This document shows positions 45,063-53,979 of a stretch of DNA of 64,000 bases, one piece after another (the first letter of the stretch is position 1; every line of letters begins with the position of its first letter). The translations under genes were made by a program, and so were the position numbers. The stretch is from Nocardia africana NBRC 100379 (lineage in GTDB: Bacteria > Actinomycetota > Actinomycetes > Mycobacteriales > Mycobacteriaceae), in the NCBI RefSeq assembly GCF_001612635.1, contig NZ_BDAV01000014.1, positions 186,001 through 250,000 of the forward strand, read 5' to 3'. The notes beneath the pieces were generated by a model that was not told where the DNA came from, did not search any database, and saw only the letters and a program-made list of their open reading frames with translations.

Positions 45063-46579
45063 CCAGCTGCCTCCGTGCCCTGCCCACCCGATGCGAGCAC
45101 GTGCTGCGCCACCGCCCACAAACCGGCGGAGTTCGACGCTTTGACCAGCACCACATCACCGGCCGCGATCTCGTTGTCCAGCAGGGCGATCGCGGATTCG
45201 ATATCGGGTACGAGAACCGATTCCTCGCCCCACGAGCCTTCCATGACCGCGCCCTGATGCAGCGCGCGGGCCGGGCGCCCGGTGCCGACCACGATCAGCC
45301 GGTCGACGTCCAGCCGCACCGCGAGCCGTCCGATGCCGTCGTGTTCGACGACCGAATCCTCGCCCAGTTCGGCCATTTCGCCCAGGACAGCCCAGCTGCG
45401 CCGGCCGCGCGGCGCATCCGGCGTACCGCCGGCGCGCGACATCGACACCAGCGCCTTGAGCGCGGCGCGCATGGAATCCGGATTGGCGTTGTAGGAGTCG
45501 TCGACGACGGTGACCCCGTCGGGCCGGGTCCGCACATCCATCCGGTGCGCCGAATCGACCGTGGCACCGGCCAGCGCCCGTGCCACGGTGTCGAGGTCCG
45601 CACCGCATTCCAGCGCGACGGCGGCCGCGGCCAGTGCGTTCGAGATCTGGTGCTCGCCGTACACCGCCAGATGCACCTCGGCCCGAGACCCGTTGGCGTG
45701 CAGGGTGAACCGCGCCCGCGCCTCGGCGTCGAGCACGATGTCGGTGGCCCGCACATCGGCGCCGGACGCCTGACCGAAGGTCACCACCCGGGCCCGGGTC
45801 CGCGCGGCCATCGCCGCCACCCGCGGGTCGTCGGCGTTGAGCACCGCGACACCGGTGGGCGGAAGCGCTTCCACCAGTTCGCCTTTGGCCTGCGCGATGG
45901 CGTCGCGGCCGCCGAACTCACCCAGGTGCGCGGTGCCGACGTTGAGCACCACACCGATCCGCGGGGGCGCGATATCGGTCAGCGCCTTGATATGGCCCGG
46001 ACCGCGCGCGGACAGCTCCAGCACCAGGAAGCGGGAGTCGGCTCCGGCGCGCAGGGCCGTCCACGGATGGCCCAGTTCGTTGTTGAAGGATCCGGGCGGG
46101 GCGACCACCGCGCCCAGCGGCGCGAGTACGCGCGCCAGCAGGTCCTTGGTGGAGGTCTTCCCGGCCGAACCGGTCACCCCGACCACGTTCAGGCCGGCCG
46201 CGGCCAGCCGGTCCACACTCGCGCGCGCCAGTTTCGCCAGCGCCGCCAGCACCGCGGCGCCGGAGCCGTCGGTGTCGTGGGCCAGCACATAGGAGCGGTT
46301 CGCCGACGCGTCGGAGGCGGGGGCGGACGGTTCGACCACGATCGCCGGCACGCCGACCGGCCGCGCGGCCAGCACCGCCACCGCACCGGAGGCCACGGCC
46401 TTGCCGGCGTAGTCGTGTCCGTCGACGTGCTCCCCCGGCAGCGCCAGGAACAGGTCGCCGGAATTGATTCGGCGCGAATCGAATTCGACCGCACCGCTCA
46501 CCGTCACCGCGGGATCGCTCACATCGTGCAGCATGCCGCCCACGATCTCGGCGATCTCCCGCAGAGTCATTTCGATCAT
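45059..46579 (-). CDS. murF: UDP-MurNAc-tripeptide-D-alanyl-D-alanine ligase
   Basis: Adds the D-Ala-D-Ala dipeptide, completing the pentapeptide. The 506 residues include the N-terminal substrate domain (about 1-95), the P-loop GVTGSAGKTSTKD, and the domain 2 and 3 motifs LVLELSARGPGHI, VLNADDPRV and DDSYNANPDSM. The start overlaps the murE stop (ATGA); a second ATG three codons in is possible. Confidence 0.97.
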   Translation of the reverse strand: MIEMTLREIAEIVGGMLHDVSDPAVTVSGAVEFDSRRINSGDLFLALPGEHVDGHDYAGKAVASGAVAVLAARPVGVPAIVVEPSAPASDASANRSYVLAHDTDGSGAAVLAALAKLARASVDRLAAAGLNVVGVTGSAGKTSTKDLLARVLAPLGAVVAPPGSFNNELGHPWTALRAGADSRFLVLELSARGPGHIKALTDIAPPRIGVVLNVGTAHLGEFGGRDAIAQAKGELVEALPPTGVAVLNADDPRVAAMAARTRARVVTFGQASGADVRATDIVLDAEARARFTLHANGSRAEVHLAVYGEHQISNALAAAAVALECGADLDTVARALAGATVDSAHRMDVRTRPDGVTVVDDSYNANPDSMRAALKALVSMSRAGGTPDAPRGRRSWAVLGEMAELGEDSVVEHDGIGRLAVRLDVDRLIVVGTGRPARALHQGAVMEGSWGEESVLVPDIESAIALLDNEIAAGDVVLVKASNSAGLWAVAQHVLASGGQGTEAAG

Positions 46580-48234
46580 GAAACCGTCAGGTCTTTCTTA
46601 CGCTCCAGGGCCTGTCCCAGCACCTCACGGTCGTCGAACGGATACTTCACACCCGCAATCTCCTGCCCGGTCTCGTGTCCCTTACCTGCCACCAGCACCA
46701 CATCCCCCGGCCGTGCCCACTCCACGGCCGCGGCGATGGCGGCGGCCCGATCGCCGATCTCGCGCACCTCACCGCGCTCGGCCTCGGCGATACCGAGCGC
46801 GCCCGCGCGGATCGCGGCGCGGATCTCGGCCGGATCCTCGGTGCGCGGATTGTCGTCGGTGATGACCAGCAGATCCGCGCCGCGCGCCGCGGTGGCGCCC
46901 ATCAGCGGTCGCTTACCGGCGTCACGATCGCCACCGGCGCCCACGACCACGGCCAGGCGGCCGCCGGTGCCGCGCAGATGCCGGCGCAGCGTCGCGATCA
47001 CCGATTCGACCGCGGCCGGCTTGTGCGCGTAGTCGACGAGTGCCAGGAAGTCCTGTCCCGCGTTCACCCGCTGCATCCGGCCGGGCACATCCACCTCGCC
47101 CAGCGCCGCGACCGCCACCGCCGCGTCGACACCCGCCTCGGCGCACACCGCGATCGCGAGCAGGCCGTTGGCGATGTTGTAGCGCCCGGGCAGCCGCAGC
47201 CGGGCCGGAATCTCACCCGCGGGGCCGACCGCGGTGAACTGCTGCCCGCCGTCGGCCAGCGCGGTGGCGCCGGTCACCGTCCACTCCGGCTCGGTTTCGC
47301 CGGTCGGGCAGTCCGCGGTCGCCACGGTGACGACCCGGGCGCGCCCGCTCGCCTCCCGCGCCAGCCGCCGGCCCCAGGCGTCGTCCACGCAGATCACGCA
47401 GGTATCGGCGGCGACCTGTCGCTGCGCCGCGCCCGGATCCGGGACGAACAGCCGGCGCTTGGCGGCGAAATAGTCCTCGAAATCGGCGTGGAAGTCCAGA
47501 TGATCCTGCGACAGATTCGTGAACGCGCCGACGGAGAAGTGCACACCGTCCACGCGGCCCAGCGCCAGCGCGTGGCTGGACACCTCCATCACCACGGCCT
47601 GCACGCCCTGTTCCACCATCAGTGCGAACATCGCGTGCAGCTGCGGCGCCTCCGGCGTGGTCAGCGCGCTGGGCACCCGGCGGTACTCGACGGTGGCGCT
47701 CGCACCGGCCGCGGCCTCCTCCGGGTTCGGATCGACACGCCGCGCGATCCGCGTCTCGATCGTGCCGATCAGCGCGGTGGACAACCCGGCCGCGGTCAGG
47801 CCCGCCTCGACCAGATACGAGGTGGTGGTCTTACCCGACGTGCCGGTGATGCCGATGACCTGTAGTCGCCGCGACGGATGGCCGTAGACGGCCGCCGACA
47901 ACTCGCCCAGCACCGCACGCGGATCGTCGTGCACGAGCACGGGCACATCCAGTTCGCCGATCAGCTCCGCTCCGGCGGCGTCGGTGAACACCGCGACCGC
48001 ACCGCGTGCCACGGCGTCGGCGGCGAAGCGCGCGCCGTGGGCCTTACCACCGGCCAGACCGGCGAACAGGTCACCGGGCTGCACGGCGTTCGAGCGCTGT
48101 TCGATGCCGGTGATCTCGATCCCGGCCGGATCGCCGGAGTTCAGCCGCGCACCGGTCAGTTCGGCAACGGCCTGCACCGGCGTCGTCAACGCGACGGCGG
48201 GGCGAAGCACCTGCGGGCTGGGCTGCACGGGCAC
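46576..48234 (-). CDS. murE: UDP-MurNAc-tripeptide synthetase (meso-diaminopimelate-adding)
   Basis: Adds the third stem residue. The 552-residue protein has the P-loop GITGTSGKTTTSY and the DDNPRTEDP motif, the DNPR signature that marks meso-diaminopimelate as substrate, agreeing with a Nocardia-type wall. YAHKPAAVESV and GKGHETGQ near the end are also typical. I chose the GTG at 48234 because AAAGGAG lies directly upstream; an earlier ATG at 48258 would add eight residues and absorb that ribosome site. Confidence 0.96.
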   Translation of the reverse strand: MPVQPSPQVLRPAVALTTPVQAVAELTGARLNSGDPAGIEITGIEQRSNAVQPGDLFAGLAGGKAHGARFAADAVARGAVAVFTDAAGAELIGELDVPVLVHDDPRAVLGELSAAVYGHPSRRLQVIGITGTSGKTTTSYLVEAGLTAAGLSTALIGTIETRIARRVDPNPEEAAAGASATVEYRRVPSALTTPEAPQLHAMFALMVEQGVQAVVMEVSSHALALGRVDGVHFSVGAFTNLSQDHLDFHADFEDYFAAKRRLFVPDPGAAQRQVAADTCVICVDDAWGRRLAREASGRARVVTVATADCPTGETEPEWTVTGATALADGGQQFTAVGPAGEIPARLRLPGRYNIANGLLAIAVCAEAGVDAAVAVAALGEVDVPGRMQRVNAGQDFLALVDYAHKPAAVESVIATLRRHLRGTGGRLAVVVGAGGDRDAGKRPLMGATAARGADLLVITDDNPRTEDPAEIRAAIRAGALGIAEAERGEVREIGDRAAAIAAAVEWARPGDVVLVAGKGHETGQEIAGVKYPFDDREVLGQALERKKDLTVS

Positions 48235-48441
48235 CAGGCTCCTTTCGTGGGCGCACATCTGTGCATCGGGTCGAGATTCGGGGTCGGGGAGTCAGGTTAC
48301 CTGTGGGCGATCGACGGCCACGCAGCGTGGCCGCCTCGCGCGCACCGGCTCCCCGGCCTCACCGCGCCCGCACCCGCCCGTGCGGCGGGCCGCAGACGGA
48401 CACCCACGGTTGCGAAACCGGACATTCAGCCGCGCACACCA

Positions 48442-50364
48442 CTACATCGCCTGGAGCACAAGCTGTTTCGGCGGCACGGTGGACGGCGGAACCCGATCGC
48501 GCTGCAGCGCCCAGGAGGCGATGCTGTGGAACAGCGGCGCCGCCGACTGCCCGCCGCTGCCGTCGGTGCTGCGCACGGGTGCGTTCACCATGATGCCGAT
48601 GACGTAGCGCGGATTGTCGGCCGGGGCGATCCCGGCGAAGGTGATCCAGTAGCGATCGCTGGAATAGCACTGGCATTTGTCGTCGATCTGCTGCGCGGTT
48701 CCGGTCTTCCCGGCGATCTGGTAGCCCTCGATCGCCGCGGAAGCGCCCGTACCCTGCTGATAACCCATCGGGTCGCGCTGCACCACGGCCTGGAACATCT
48801 GCCGCAGCGTACTCGCGGTCTGCGGGCTCACCACCCGTACGCCGTCCGGCTGCGGTTCGCCGCTGCGGCGCCCGTCGGGGCCGATCACGTCCTTGACGAT
48901 GCGCGGCGGGATCCGCACCCCGTCGTTGGCGATGGCCTGGTACATCCCGGTCATCTGCAGCAGCGTCATCGAAAGACCCTGCCCGATGGGCAGATTCGCG
49001 AACGTCGAGCCGGACCACTGATCGCGCGGGGGCACGATGCCACCGCTCTCACCGGGCAGTCCGACACCGGTGCGCTGCCCCAGGCCGAAACGCTTGACCA
49101 TATCCGCGAAGCGGTCCTCACCGACTCGCTGTGCGAGCATCAGCGTGCCCACGTTCGACGACTTACCGAAGATGCCGGTGGTGGTGTACGGCATCACGCC
49201 GTGCGACCACGCGTCGTGCACCACCACGCCGCCCATGTGAATCTCACCCGGGACCTGATGGATCTCGTCCGGGTTGGTCACGCCGTATTCGATGGCGGCC
49301 GCCGCGGTGATGATCTTGTTCACCGAACCGGGTTCGTACGCGTTGGTCACCGACGGATTGCCGATATCGGCCGAGGCCCAGAACTTCGGATCCTGCGCCG
49401 GATTGAAGGTGTTGTCGTTGGCCATGGCCAGCACCTGGCCGGTGTGGGCGTCGAGCACCACCGCCGAGGCGTCCTGCGCGCCGGATTTGTCCTTGGCCTC
49501 CTGGACCTGCTGCTGCACGTAGTACTGCAGATCGGAGTCGAGGGTCAGTTCGACATCGGAGCCGTTGACCGCGGGCACCTTGTCGCGTTCGCTGCCGGGG
49601 ATGACCGCCCCGTCGGAGCCGCGATCGTAGGTGTGCGAACCGTCGGTGCCGGCCAGCGTCGCGTCCATCGACGCCTCGAGCCCCACCTGGCCGTGTCCGT
49701 CCCAGCCGGTCGCGCCCACCACGTTGGCCGCCAGCGCGCCGCCCGGATAGACCGGCGTGTCCTGACGTTCGGTCCCCACCTCGGGGAACTTCTCGGTGAT
49801 CTCGTCGGCGACGCGCGAATCGACGTTGTAGGCCAGATAGGTGAACTGGTCGTCGCTGCGCAACTTGGCGAGCAGATCCGCTTCCGGAGGCGCGTCCTTG
49901 CCCAGCTTCTCGTGGATCGTCTTGGCGATCGCCTCCAGCCGCTTGTCGGCCTCGGGCGCCTTGTCGCTCTTCGCCCGCGCGTCGGCCAGATCCTTGCGCA
50001 CCGCCACCGGCCGGAAATTGAGCTTCTTGGTCACCACGGTGAACGCGAGCGCGCGGCCGTCCCGATCGCGGATGGCACCGCGCTGCGCCCAATCGGTCTG
50101 ATGCACCGTGCGCTGGCTGGCCGCCTCGGCCGACAGGCTGGGCGCGGAAAACGTTTGCAGCCAGAGCAATTGCATCGCCACGACCAGCAGCGCCACCAGC
50201 ATGAGGACGCGTCCGACTCCGAACCGCAGCCGCGTGGAGGCATCCGCGGGCGAACCCGCCCGCGGCCGGGGAGTGCGACGCGGCCGGGCGGGCGTGGATC
50301 GCATACCCGCCCGGCCGCGTCCCGTAGTACCCCCGCCGGCTCTGCCTCCGCCGCGGCCGGTCAT
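48442..50364 (-). CDS. ftsI: Septal penicillin-binding protein FtsI (PBP3, PbpB)
   Basis: Class B transpeptidase that cross-links septal peptidoglycan. The 640 residues comprise a basic Arg/Gly-rich cytoplasmic tail (1-45), one helix (about 52-70), a pedestal domain (about 85-265) and the transpeptidase domain with its three motifs: SVNK (nucleophile S347), SSN (402-404) and KTG (553-555). A CQC pair (DDKCQCYSSD) near the KTG box may form a local disulphide. The ATG overlaps the ftsL stop as ATGA. A 200-base gap separates it from murE, where a secondary promoter could lie. Confidence 0.97.
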   Translation of the reverse strand: MTGRGGGRAGGGTTGRGRAGMRSTPARPRRTPRPRAGSPADASTRLRFGVGRVLMLVALLVVAMQLLWLQTFSAPSLSAEAASQRTVHQTDWAQRGAIRDRDGRALAFTVVTKKLNFRPVAVRKDLADARAKSDKAPEADKRLEAIAKTIHEKLGKDAPPEADLLAKLRSDDQFTYLAYNVDSRVADEITEKFPEVGTERQDTPVYPGGALAANVVGATGWDGHGQVGLEASMDATLAGTDGSHTYDRGSDGAVIPGSERDKVPAVNGSDVELTLDSDLQYYVQQQVQEAKDKSGAQDASAVVLDAHTGQVLAMANDNTFNPAQDPKFWASADIGNPSVTNAYEPGSVNKIITAAAAIEYGVTNPDEIHQVPGEIHMGGVVVHDAWSHGVMPYTTTGIFGKSSNVGTLMLAQRVGEDRFADMVKRFGLGQRTGVGLPGESGGIVPPRDQWSGSTFANLPIGQGLSMTLLQMTGMYQAIANDGVRIPPRIVKDVIGPDGRRSGEPQPDGVRVVSPQTASTLRQMFQAVVQRDPMGYQQGTGASAAIEGYQIAGKTGTAQQIDDKCQCYSSDRYWITFAGIAPADNPRYVIGIMVNAPVRSTDGSGGQSAAPLFHSIASWALQRDRVPPSTVPPKQLVLQAM

Positions 50365-51284
50365 CGATCGGCCCCCTCGGGTGCCGCCTGGACCAGTGGC
50401 GGCTGGGACCCGGCCGGCTGCGCGGCGGGTGCCACGGGCGCGGGCGGACCGGCCGGGGCCGTCGGTTGCGTCCCGGCGGGGGCGACCGGCGCCGCCTGGG
50501 CCGCGGGCTCCGGCTCGGCAGCGGGTGCGGCGGGGGCCGCCTGTGCCGCCGGCTGGGTACCGGCCGGCGGTGCGGCCGGCGCTGCCGGTGCGGCCTGCAC
50601 CGGGGCCGGAACCTGCGCCGGCTGCGCGGGCGGCTGCGGCGCGGTCGTCGTCGGCGCCGGAGCCTGGTTCTGCTCGGCCGGGCCGGGAGCGGGCGCCGGC
50701 GGGGCCGGGGTGGTGGTCACCGGGACCAGCCGTTCGCCTTGGGCCTGAACGAGTTTCGGCGGCAGCTTGGCGGGGCTCGTGTTGAGCGGCGGCACCGGCG
50801 CGCCCTCGGCCGGGGTCTCCTTGCCGACCACCGTGACCGAACCGTCCGGCGCCACGAGCAGGCGGGCGGGGTCCTTGACCGGGATCATGCCCAGTTCGCG
50901 GGCACGGTTGGCCAGTTCGGGCGCCGAGTCGGCGGCCTCGACCTCGCGCTGCAGAGCGGCGCGCTCGTCGAGCAACTGCCGGTTGATGCGGCGGGCGTCG
51001 CTGAGCTGATAGCTGTCCTCGGCGGCATGCGTGGTCAGCACCAGGGTCGCGAGCAGACCGCAGCCGAGCAGGGCGAGAATCGCCGCCACGAACGGCAGCC
51101 GCCCGGCCATCATCGACCCGGTGCGCCCGGGTAGCGGCGGAAGCACGCGCTCGCCCGCCCGATTGCGCCGGCGCGCATACGCGCGTTGGGCCGCACCGGA
51201 TTTCACGCGGTCGGCGCTGTGCGCTCGCCGCGGCGCGGACCGCTGCGTCCGCTGTGGTGCGTCCACCCGTGTCCGCACGCTCAT
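50361..51284 (-). CDS. ftsL: FtsL-like divisome protein with Pro/Ala-rich outer tail
   Basis: Single-pass protein in the ftsL position between rsmH and ftsI, like Rv2164c. The 307 residues have a basic cytoplasmic region (1-58), a helix (LPFVAAILALLGCGLLATLVLTT, about 63-85) and a short coiled coil of the FtsL/DivIC type (about 92-130: DARRINRQLLDERAALQREVEAAD). The remaining 150 residues are nearly all Pro, Ala, Gln and Val, in loose repeats such as AAPAAPAAP. The tail probably spans the wall-side space. It starts with a good GGAGG site. Confidence 0.85.
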   Translation of the reverse strand: MSVRTRVDAPQRTQRSAPRRAHSADRVKSGAAQRAYARRRNRAGERVLPPLPGRTGSMMAGRLPFVAAILALLGCGLLATLVLTTHAAEDSYQLSDARRINRQLLDERAALQREVEAADSAPELANRARELGMIPVKDPARLLVAPDGSVTVVGKETPAEGAPVPPLNTSPAKLPPKLVQAQGERLVPVTTTPAPPAPAPGPAEQNQAPAPTTTAPQPPAQPAQVPAPVQAAPAAPAAPPAGTQPAAQAAPAAPAAEPEPAAQAAPVAPAGTQPTAPAGPPAPVAPAAQPAGSQPPLVQAAPEGADR

Positions 51285-51368
51285 ATTCCTGCCTCCCCTA
51301 CCGATTTCTTGTGGGACTGCCCGCCGTAGTGCTGCCGGACCGGCAATACCCCCGTAGCCGGATCGCTG

Positions 51369-52340
51369 TCACCCGGCCGCCTGGATTCGCTCCGCGGCCC
51401 GCATACGCACCGGCGCCGCGCGTGGGTTCTCCTCGATCTCCGTTTCGCTCGCCTTCTCCGCGCCCCTGGTCAGAATCGCGAATTCCGGTCCCATACCGGG
51501 CAATTCGACGGGCAGGTCCAATGGTGTGCGCGAGGCCGAGGCCTGCGCGAAGATCTGTTTGACGACCTTGTCCTCCAGCGACTGGTAGGACATGACGACG
51601 ATCCGGCCGCCGACCTCCAGCGCCGCCAACGCCGCCGGCACCGCGGCCTCGAGCGACTCGAGCTCGCGATTGACCTCGATCCGCAGGGCCTGGAAGGTGC
51701 GTTTGGCGGGGTGCCCGCCGGTGCGCCGAGTCGCCGCGGGGATCGCGTCGTAGAGCAGTTCCACCAGTTGGGCACTGGTCGTGAACGGCCGCTGCGCGCG
51801 CCGGCGGACGATCTCACTCGCGATCCGGCCCGCAAAGCGTTCCTCGCCATAGGTTTTCAGGATCCGGGCCAGGTCGCCGTGGCTGTAGGTGTTGAGCACA
51901 TCGGCCGCGGTGAGCTCGGAGGTCGGATCCATCCGCATGTCCAGTGGAGCGTCCACCGAATAGGCGAATCCCCGCTCGGCCTCGTCGAGCTGCATCGAGG
52001 ACACACCGAGATCCATCAGCACCCCGCGCACGGAGCCGCGCTCCGGCAGCCCGGCCTGCCGCAGCGCATCAGGCAGGCCGTCATATCTGGTGTGCACCAG
52101 CGTGATTCGATCGGCGAAGGGCGCGAGCCGCTCGCCCGCCAGGCGCAGCGCCTCGGTATCGCGGTCCAGCCCGATCAGGCGGATCGCGGGATAGGTCCGC
52201 AGGAAATGTTCGGCATGCCCGCCCAAACCGAGCGTGGCGTCGACCAGGACTCCGCCGGATTCCAGTGCGGGGCCGAGGATTTCATCGGCGCGACGCAAGA
52301 GAACGGGAACATGGCGGGGGCGGTCGCTGTCATGGTTCAC
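51369..52340 (-). CDS. rsmH: 16S rRNA (cytosine-1402-N4)-methyltransferase
   Basis: Methylates C1402 in the decoding centre of 16S rRNA using SAM. The 323 residues begin HVPVLLRRADEIL and have motif I VDATLGLGGHAEHFL, the DLGVSSMQLDEAERGFAY segment and the C-terminal RIVVMSYQSLEDKVVKQIF, all diagnostic. The GTG at 52340 follows GGAGGTCGAG. It is the second gene of the dcw cluster, 164 bases after mraZ, a gap in which I see no feature. Confidence 0.97.
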   Translation of the reverse strand: MNHDSDRPRHVPVLLRRADEILGPALESGGVLVDATLGLGGHAEHFLRTYPAIRLIGLDRDTEALRLAGERLAPFADRITLVHTRYDGLPDALRQAGLPERGSVRGVLMDLGVSSMQLDEAERGFAYSVDAPLDMRMDPTSELTAADVLNTYSHGDLARILKTYGEERFAGRIASEIVRRRAQRPFTTSAQLVELLYDAIPAATRRTGGHPAKRTFQALRIEVNRELESLEAAVPAALAALEVGGRIVVMSYQSLEDKVVKQIFAQASASRTPLDLPVELPGMGPEFAILTRGAEKASETEIEENPRAAPVRMRAAERIQAAG

Positions 52341-52504
52341 CTCGACCTCCCGGATCCTGGCTCACGGTGCTTGCGACGGGTGGATGGCCTTACGAGTGGA
52401 CAGCCAATGCCCCGGGGTCTCTGACCGAACACGGCACCTGGCGTTGGGGAAGTACGTCAGGGTCCGTGCCGGGCAGAGGCCGCAGGGCACTCGCCTGTCT
52501 CGGA

Positions 52505-52936
52505 TCAGAAAATTCCGCCCAGCGACTCGTCTCCTGCCAGCGAGTAGTCCTCCTCGTGCTCGGCGAGGTAGGAATCCCACGCCTGTTTGTCCCAAATCTC
52601 GAGGAAATCGACCGAGCCGATCACCACGCAGTCCTTGGACAGATTCGCGTAGCGGCGATGTTCGGCCGACAACGTGATCCGGCCTTGCCCATCGGGACGT
52701 TGCTCGTCCGTGGACGCCGCCAAGGCACGAACGAAAGCCCTTGCCTGCGGGTTGCTTCGGGACGCCGCCGCGGCTCGCCGCGCCAGGGCGGTGAACTCTT
52801 CTTTGGGATAGACGGCAAGGCTGTGGTCCTGACCTTTCGTGACCATCAACCCTCCCGCCAGTTCGTCTCGAAACTTCGCAGGCAACGTCAGTCGCCCTTT
52901 GTCGTCCAGCCGAGGCGTGTAGGTACCGAGAAACAC
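52505..52936 (-). CDS. mraZ: MraZ, regulator of the division cluster
   Basis: A 143-residue protein of two AbrB-like/SpoVT-type repeats that binds tandem boxes in the dcw promoter; E. coli MraZ represses its own operon. It begins MFLGTYTPRLDDKGRLTLPAKF; the second repeat is around DEQRPDGQGRITLSAEHRRYANL. The conserved DxKGR and DxQGRI motifs are present. The start is GTG with GGGAGG about ten bases upstream. The promoter 60-90 bases upstream carries its predicted binding boxes. Confidence 0.96.
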   Translation of the reverse strand: MFLGTYTPRLDDKGRLTLPAKFRDELAGGLMVTKGQDHSLAVYPKEEFTALARRAAAASRSNPQARAFVRALAASTDEQRPDGQGRITLSAEHRRYANLSKDCVVIGSVDFLEIWDKQAWDSYLAEHEEDYSLAGDESLGGIF

Positions 52937-52992
52937 AGTCTCGACACCTCCCGCTCGATCACCTCGTCCGGATCGGCTCTTATCAGTGCGCG

Positions 52993-53024
52993 CTCCACAT
53001 TACCCCACTTTCCCCCACTTTCAA
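52993..53024 (-). promoter_or_regulatory. mraZ (dcw) promoter with tandem MraZ boxes
   Basis: On the minus strand: -35 TTGAAA (53024-53019), a 16-base spacer, and -10 TAATGT (53002-52997). Three TGGGN-type boxes (TGGGG 53017-53013, TGGGG 53007-53003, TGGAG 52997-52993) recur every 10 bases, within and over these elements. E. coli MraZ is known to bind TGGGN repeats with 5-base spacers, exactly the spacing seen here. The repeated AAAGTGGGG also matches the box reported in Mycoplasma. Confidence 0.8.
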
Positions 53025-53284
53025 TCGAAAGCCGCGGTGATCTCGGTCCCCGGCTCAGGGATTGAGCAGGTCAGCTCAGCTATCACCGGGGTGGGGAGTT
53101 TTCGCCGAGTTCCCCCGACACGCGTCGCCGGCGGGGCGGGCAGCCCGACAACCGCCAGCAAACCCGCAGCTGAAAGCGGCCCCGACCGGCGGTGGGTGAG
53201 AGTGGGGGCCGGGCGTGGGGCAAGGTGGGGAGATGCGGGCGGCCGACGAAACCGGGACCGCGTGAACGCGATCCGGATCACTCC
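53025..53284. other. Non-coding stretch upstream of the mraZ promoter, with further TGGGN repeats
   Basis: No gene on either strand. On the plus strand TGGGT/TGGGG occur at 53193, 53203, 53216 and 53226, with 10-, 13- and 10-base steps. They may be a second set of MraZ sites or chance in G-rich DNA. Confidence 0.4.
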
Positions 53285-53285
53285 G

Positions 53286-53326
53286 GGAAAAGAAAAACGA
53301 CACGCCGCACATCACGGCGTGTCGTT
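53286..53326 (-). terminator. Rho-independent terminator after the DUF3040 gene
   Basis: Perfect 12-bp stem (AACGACACGCCG / CGGCGTGTCGTT) with a 7-base loop. On the minus strand it runs straight into TTTTTCTTTTCCC. It is the most classical intrinsic terminator in the window and insulates mraZ from the gene upstream. Confidence 0.93.
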
Positions 53327-53426
53327 CCAGGTTGTTCAGTTGTCGGCTACTCGGCGCTGGGCACGGCAATCATCACGCAACCACATTCGGTCACTCGCCG
53401 CCGCTTCCGCGGACGCGAGCCTGGGC

Positions 53427-53855
53427 TCAGCTGTCCTGCTCGAAGCGGCGTCTGAACCGATCCTCCATGCGGGCGGAGAAGCCACCGGCCTTGCGTTGCT
53501 TACCCTTTGCCGCACGGCCGGGAATGCCACCGGGGCCGGAGGGGGCATCGCCGCTGCCCCGGCCGCTCTTGGTCATACCCGAGCCGCCCAGCAGCAACAG
53601 CACACCCGCGCCGAACATCACGATGAAGCCGAGCAGGCTGATGATCGGGAATCCGCCGGGCTTGACGGGCAGGGCGATTCCCGCAATGAGAAGAACGAGG
53701 CCGAGGACGAACAGCGCGGCCGCCTGAAGCCTGCGTCTTCCGGTGGCAGAGCGAAGCCGACCACCACGCACGGTCGAGGCGAATTTCGGGTCCTCAGCAT
53801 AGAGCGCGCTCTCGATCTGTTCGAGCATGCGCTGCTCGTGCTCGGAGAGTGGCAC
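53427..53855 (-). CDS. DUF3040 family membrane protein
   Basis: A 142-residue protein with the DUF3040 N-terminal motif VPLSEHEQRMLEQIESALYAEDPKFAS, two membrane helices (about 47-65 and 72-92) and a basic Gly/Lys/Arg-rich tail ending RMEDRFRRRFEQDS. The M. tuberculosis homologue Rv2169c is likewise just beyond mraZ. The GTG at 53855 has GGGGGAGG four bases upstream. DUF3040 function is unknown; conserved proximity to the division cluster suggests an envelope role. Confidence 0.88.
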   Translation of the reverse strand: MPLSEHEQRMLEQIESALYAEDPKFASTVRGGRLRSATGRRRLQAAALFVLGLVLLIAGIALPVKPGGFPIISLLGFIVMFGAGVLLLLGGSGMTKSGRGSGDAPSGPGGIPGRAAKGKQRKAGGFSARMEDRFRRRFEQDS

Positions 53856-53979
53856 GGTACCTCCCCCGGCACTAGGTCCTGGTTGTCGCCTCCGGGTAGA
53901 CGACAAGTAGCCGACCTTGGCGGCTACTGCCACCAATGATACGAGTTCGATCAGTGCGCTACCACCTACTCGCCGATGT

